In this document: piece by piece, positions 13,829 to 15,039 of the stretch | Layout: the number at the start of each line of letters is the position of its first letter | Position numbering within the stretch: position 1 is the first letter of the stretch | DNA from: Nitrospirota bacterium | GTDB lineage: Bacteria; Nitrospirota; Thermodesulfovibrionia; Thermodesulfovibrionales; JdFR-85 | Reading direction: 5' to 3' | Assembly: GCA_003232715.1 (NCBI GenBank) | Contig: QIJG01000093.1 | Location: 1 to 15,039, forward strand | Length of the DNA stretch: 15,039 nt | Translations under genes and position numbers: made by a program | The notes under the pieces: model-generated | Databases searched by the model: none | Seen by the model: the letters and a program-made list of their open reading frames with translations, nothing else | What the model was told of the DNA's origin: nothing

Positions 13829-13857
13829 TCTATAGCATAACATAACCTTTGCGGCAA
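13829..13857 (-). promoter_or_regulatory. Possible ppiC promoter
   Basis: On the minus strand TTGCCG (13852-13857) and TATAGA (13829-13834) are separated by 17 nt, each matching the consensus at four of six positions. A start near 13822 would give a leader of about 27 nt carrying the GGAGG. This is a moderate match only. Confidence 0.35.
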
Positions 13858-13898
13858 AAAATATAAAGCCGGATCTATAAGCCGATGAAAAGGTTGTT

Positions 13899-14148
13899 GG
13901 AAGCGATATGATAGACTCTGAACTCATTCTCGTCCCGGCATCCTGTCCCGCAATTAAGTGCGGGATAATTATCAACTCTCATAATTGAACCGACATCAAT
14001 CTAAAAATCTCCCCTCGCCCCTCTTTGCCAAAGAGGGGGATGATCCCTCCCTTTGGTAAAGGGAGGTTGGGAGGGATTTTTAAAATAATTTGTCCACACT
14101 ATTTTGAGACAATTAATAAAACCGTTCAGAGTCTATCATATCGCTTCC
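13899..14148. mobile_element. 250-bp MITE-like element with perfect 25-bp terminal inverted repeats
   Basis: The left end 13899-13923 (GGAAGCGATATGATAGACTC, then TGAAC) is exactly inverted at 14124-14148. The 200-bp interior codes for nothing that I can support. It holds three hairpins: TCCCGCA/TGCGGGA (13946-13965), CCCCTCTTT/AAAGAGGGG (14018-14038) and CCTCCCTTT/AAAGGGAGG (14046-14066). The last two sit within an imperfect outer pairing of AAAAATC with GATTTTT. No target-site duplication is evident at the ends, so transposition is inferred only from the terminal repeats and from a diverged partial copy at 6095-6138. It fills most of the 452-nt gap between ppiC and glyQ. It could instead be a compound of palindromic intergenic repeats. 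Confidence 0.55.
14003..14081. repeat. Tandem hairpins inside the 250-bp element
   Basis: Two perfect 9-bp stems with 3-nt loops lie 7 nt apart: CCCCTCTTT-GCC-AAAGAGGGG and CCTCCCTTT-GGT-AAAGGGAGG. They are bracketed by AAAAATC (14003-14009) and GATTTTT (14075-14081). The result is a cruciform-capable block, resembling palindromic intergenic repeats seen in many bacterial genomes. Transcribed rightward, the second hairpin plus the T5 run could act as a weak terminator. Confidence 0.65.
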
Positions 14149-14197
14149 TTTCCATGATTGAGGCTTTTTATAGCTGGATACCGGCCATGCCCTCAAA

Positions 14198-14227
14198 TTG
14201 ACAAAAGAGATATACTTGAATTATATT
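14198..14227 (+). promoter_or_regulatory. Sigma-70 promoter of glyQ
   Basis: A perfect -35 TTGACA (14198-14203) and -10 TATATT (14222-14227) are separated by 18 nt. A start point near 14234 gives a leader of about 14 nt before ATG 14248, too short for a T-box or riboswitch. It lies just outside the right end of the inverted-repeat element. Confidence 0.75.
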
Positions 14228-14247
14228 TAAATTCTTTTGGTGACCTC

Positions 14248-14838
14248 ATGTATTTTCAGGAAATAATAATGAAATTAAATAAGTACTGGGCTGACAGTGG
14301 CTGTCTTCTGCTTCAGCCTTATGATGTGGAGGTGGGGGCAGGGACCTTTCATCCCGCAACGTTTCTGCGTGTCCTGGGCCCGGAGCCGTGGAGGGTGGCC
14401 TATGTTGAACCCTCACGCAGGCCCACGGATGGACGTTATGGTGAAAACCCCAACAGGCTTCAACACTATTACCAGTATCAGGTCATACTCAAGCCATCTC
14501 CGCTTGACAGTCAGGAGGTCTATCTTGAGAGTCTCAGGGCCCTGGGGCTTGATCCCGCGAAACATGATATCCGGTTTGTTGAGGACGATTGGGAGTCTCC
14601 CACACTCGGGGCCTGGGGACTTGGTTGGGAGGTATGGCTTGACGGAATGGAGATTACGCAGTTTACATATTTTCAGCAGGTTGGCGGTATTGACTTAAGG
14701 CCGGTCTCTGTAGAGATTACCTATGGACTCGAGAGGATCGCCATGTATATTCAGGGGGTTGACAGTGTTTTTGATATTCAATGGGCTGAGGGGATAAGGT
14801 ACGGTGAGCTTCATCATCAGGGAGTTTTCGAAGTTTAA
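14248..14838 (+). CDS. glyQ: Glycyl-tRNA synthetase alpha subunit, N-terminal part (frame broken near the HHQ motif)
   Basis: The catalytic alpha subunit of the bacterial alpha2-beta2 glycyl-tRNA synthetase, charging tRNA-Gly. From ATG 14248 the protein begins MYFQEIIMKLNKYWADSGC, as the family does; the in-frame upstream TTG at 14158 would start in repeat-flanking DNA. Conserved blocks are LLLQPYDVEVGAGTFHPATF, LGPEPWRVAYVEPSRRPTDG, RYGENPNRLQHYYQYQVI, DDWESPTLGAWGLGWEVWLD, GMEITQFTYFQQVGG and ITYGLERIAMYIQGVDSVFD. After GELHHQ (Q191) the frame reads GVFEV and stops, whereas relatives continue with about three residues such as GEV and then E-FSKFNF. That continuation is present in another frame from 14822. 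About 8 nt appear to be missing. GGTGA precedes the ATG. Confidence 0.9.
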   Translation: MYFQEIIMKLNKYWADSGCLLLQPYDVEVGAGTFHPATFLRVLGPEPWRVAYVEPSRRPTDGRYGENPNRLQHYYQYQVILKPSPLDSQEVYLESLRALGLDPAKHDIRFVEDDWESPTLGAWGLGWEVWLDGMEITQFTYFQQVGGIDLRPVSVEITYGLERIAMYIQGVDSVFDIQWAEGIRYGELHHQGVFEV

Positions 14839-15039
14839 TTTTGATTATGCTGATGTAGACCTTCTGAGAAGGCTCTTTGATGATTATGAGAAGGAGTCAA
14901 AGAGGTTGATCGATTATGGCCTTGTCCTTCCGTCGTACGAATTCTGTCTGAAGTGTTCCCATGCCTTTAATCTCCTTGATGCAAGGGGGGCCTTTTCAGT
15001 GACCGAGAGGACGGGGTATATGGCAAGGGTCAGGGGGCT
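14822..15039 (+). pseudogene. glyQ: glyQ continuation in a shifted frame (runs off window)
   Basis: From 14822 the shifted frame reads EFSKFNFDYADVDLL, then FDDYEKESKRLIDYGLVLPS, LKCSHAFNLLDARGAFSVTE and RTGYMARVRG up to the window edge. This is the standard C-terminal part of glycyl-tRNA synthetase alpha, with the strongly conserved HAFNLLDARGAFSVTER helix. It has no obvious start codon with a Shine-Dalgarno near its beginning, so unlike accC it is unlikely to be made as a separate chain. The remainder, and probably glyS, lie beyond the window. Confidence 0.8.

Noticed and set aside
13796..13975. N-terminal 60-codon extension of the parvulin lipoprotein frame
   Set aside because: It runs through the repeat element and promoter region and would bury the lipoprotein signal; ATG 13795 has a good Shine-Dalgarno.
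14003..14081. CRISPR-like repeat array
   Set aside because: The paired hairpins are two related palindromes, not regularly spaced direct repeats with spacers.
14149..14247. T-box or glycine riboswitch ahead of glyQ
   Set aside because: The promoter at 14198-14227 leaves a leader of only about 14 nt, and no T-box motif or specifier hairpin is present.

Overview
This looks like a chromosomal, mostly housekeeping stretch from a Gram-negative bacterium. The envelope type is shown by a Tol-Pal cluster and by three proteins with lipoprotein signals. Arginine AGG/AGA and isoleucine ATA codons are used freely. The run roadblock protein, M24 peptidase, efp, accB, accC is the kind of synteny I associate with Nitrospirota and Desulfobacterota-like lineages. 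That placement is inference with modest confidence.

Layout. (1) 1-5666, plus strand: end of an unknown gene, a Roadblock/LC7 (MglB-like) protein, an M24 aminopeptidase, elongation factor P, the two biotin-carboxylation subunits of acetyl-CoA carboxylase (accB, accC), thiamine-phosphate synthase and a YhcC/YtqA-type radical SAM protein. These genes are tightly packed, with several 4-nt overlaps. (2) 5774-6138, minus strand: tRNA-Lys(TTT) and tRNA-Glu(TTC) behind a strong sigma-70 promoter. (3) 6134-11112, minus strand: tolR-tolA-tolB-pal-cpoB-moaA, a translationally coupled operon with no tolQ in front. (4) 11312-11588, plus strand: tRNA-Gln(CTG) and tRNA-Glu(CTC) behind another strong promoter. 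(5) 11754-13795, minus strand: a CobD-like aminotransferase-fold decarboxylase and a PpiC/PrsA-type lipoprotein foldase, separated by a strong bidirectional terminator. (6) 13899-14148: a 250-bp intergenic element with perfect 25-bp terminal inverted repeats. (7) 14198 to the end, plus strand: promoter and gene for the glycyl-tRNA synthetase alpha subunit, running off the window.

Most notable points. Two normally essential genes are broken in frame here. accC appears to have lost about 22 nt after its KEQ motif, and glyQ about 8 nt after its HHQ motif. Both sides of each break are otherwise well preserved, so recent deletion or assembly error is the simplest reading. The accC break, however, leaves an overlapping downstream frame with a good Shine-Dalgarno and a TTG start. 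The two tRNA promoters share a 24-nt identical upstream block at nearly the same distance from the -35 box. The 250-bp inverted-repeat element has a diverged partial relative at the 3' end of moaA.

I found no CRISPR array, phage, toxin-antitoxin pair or other clearly new multi-gene system.
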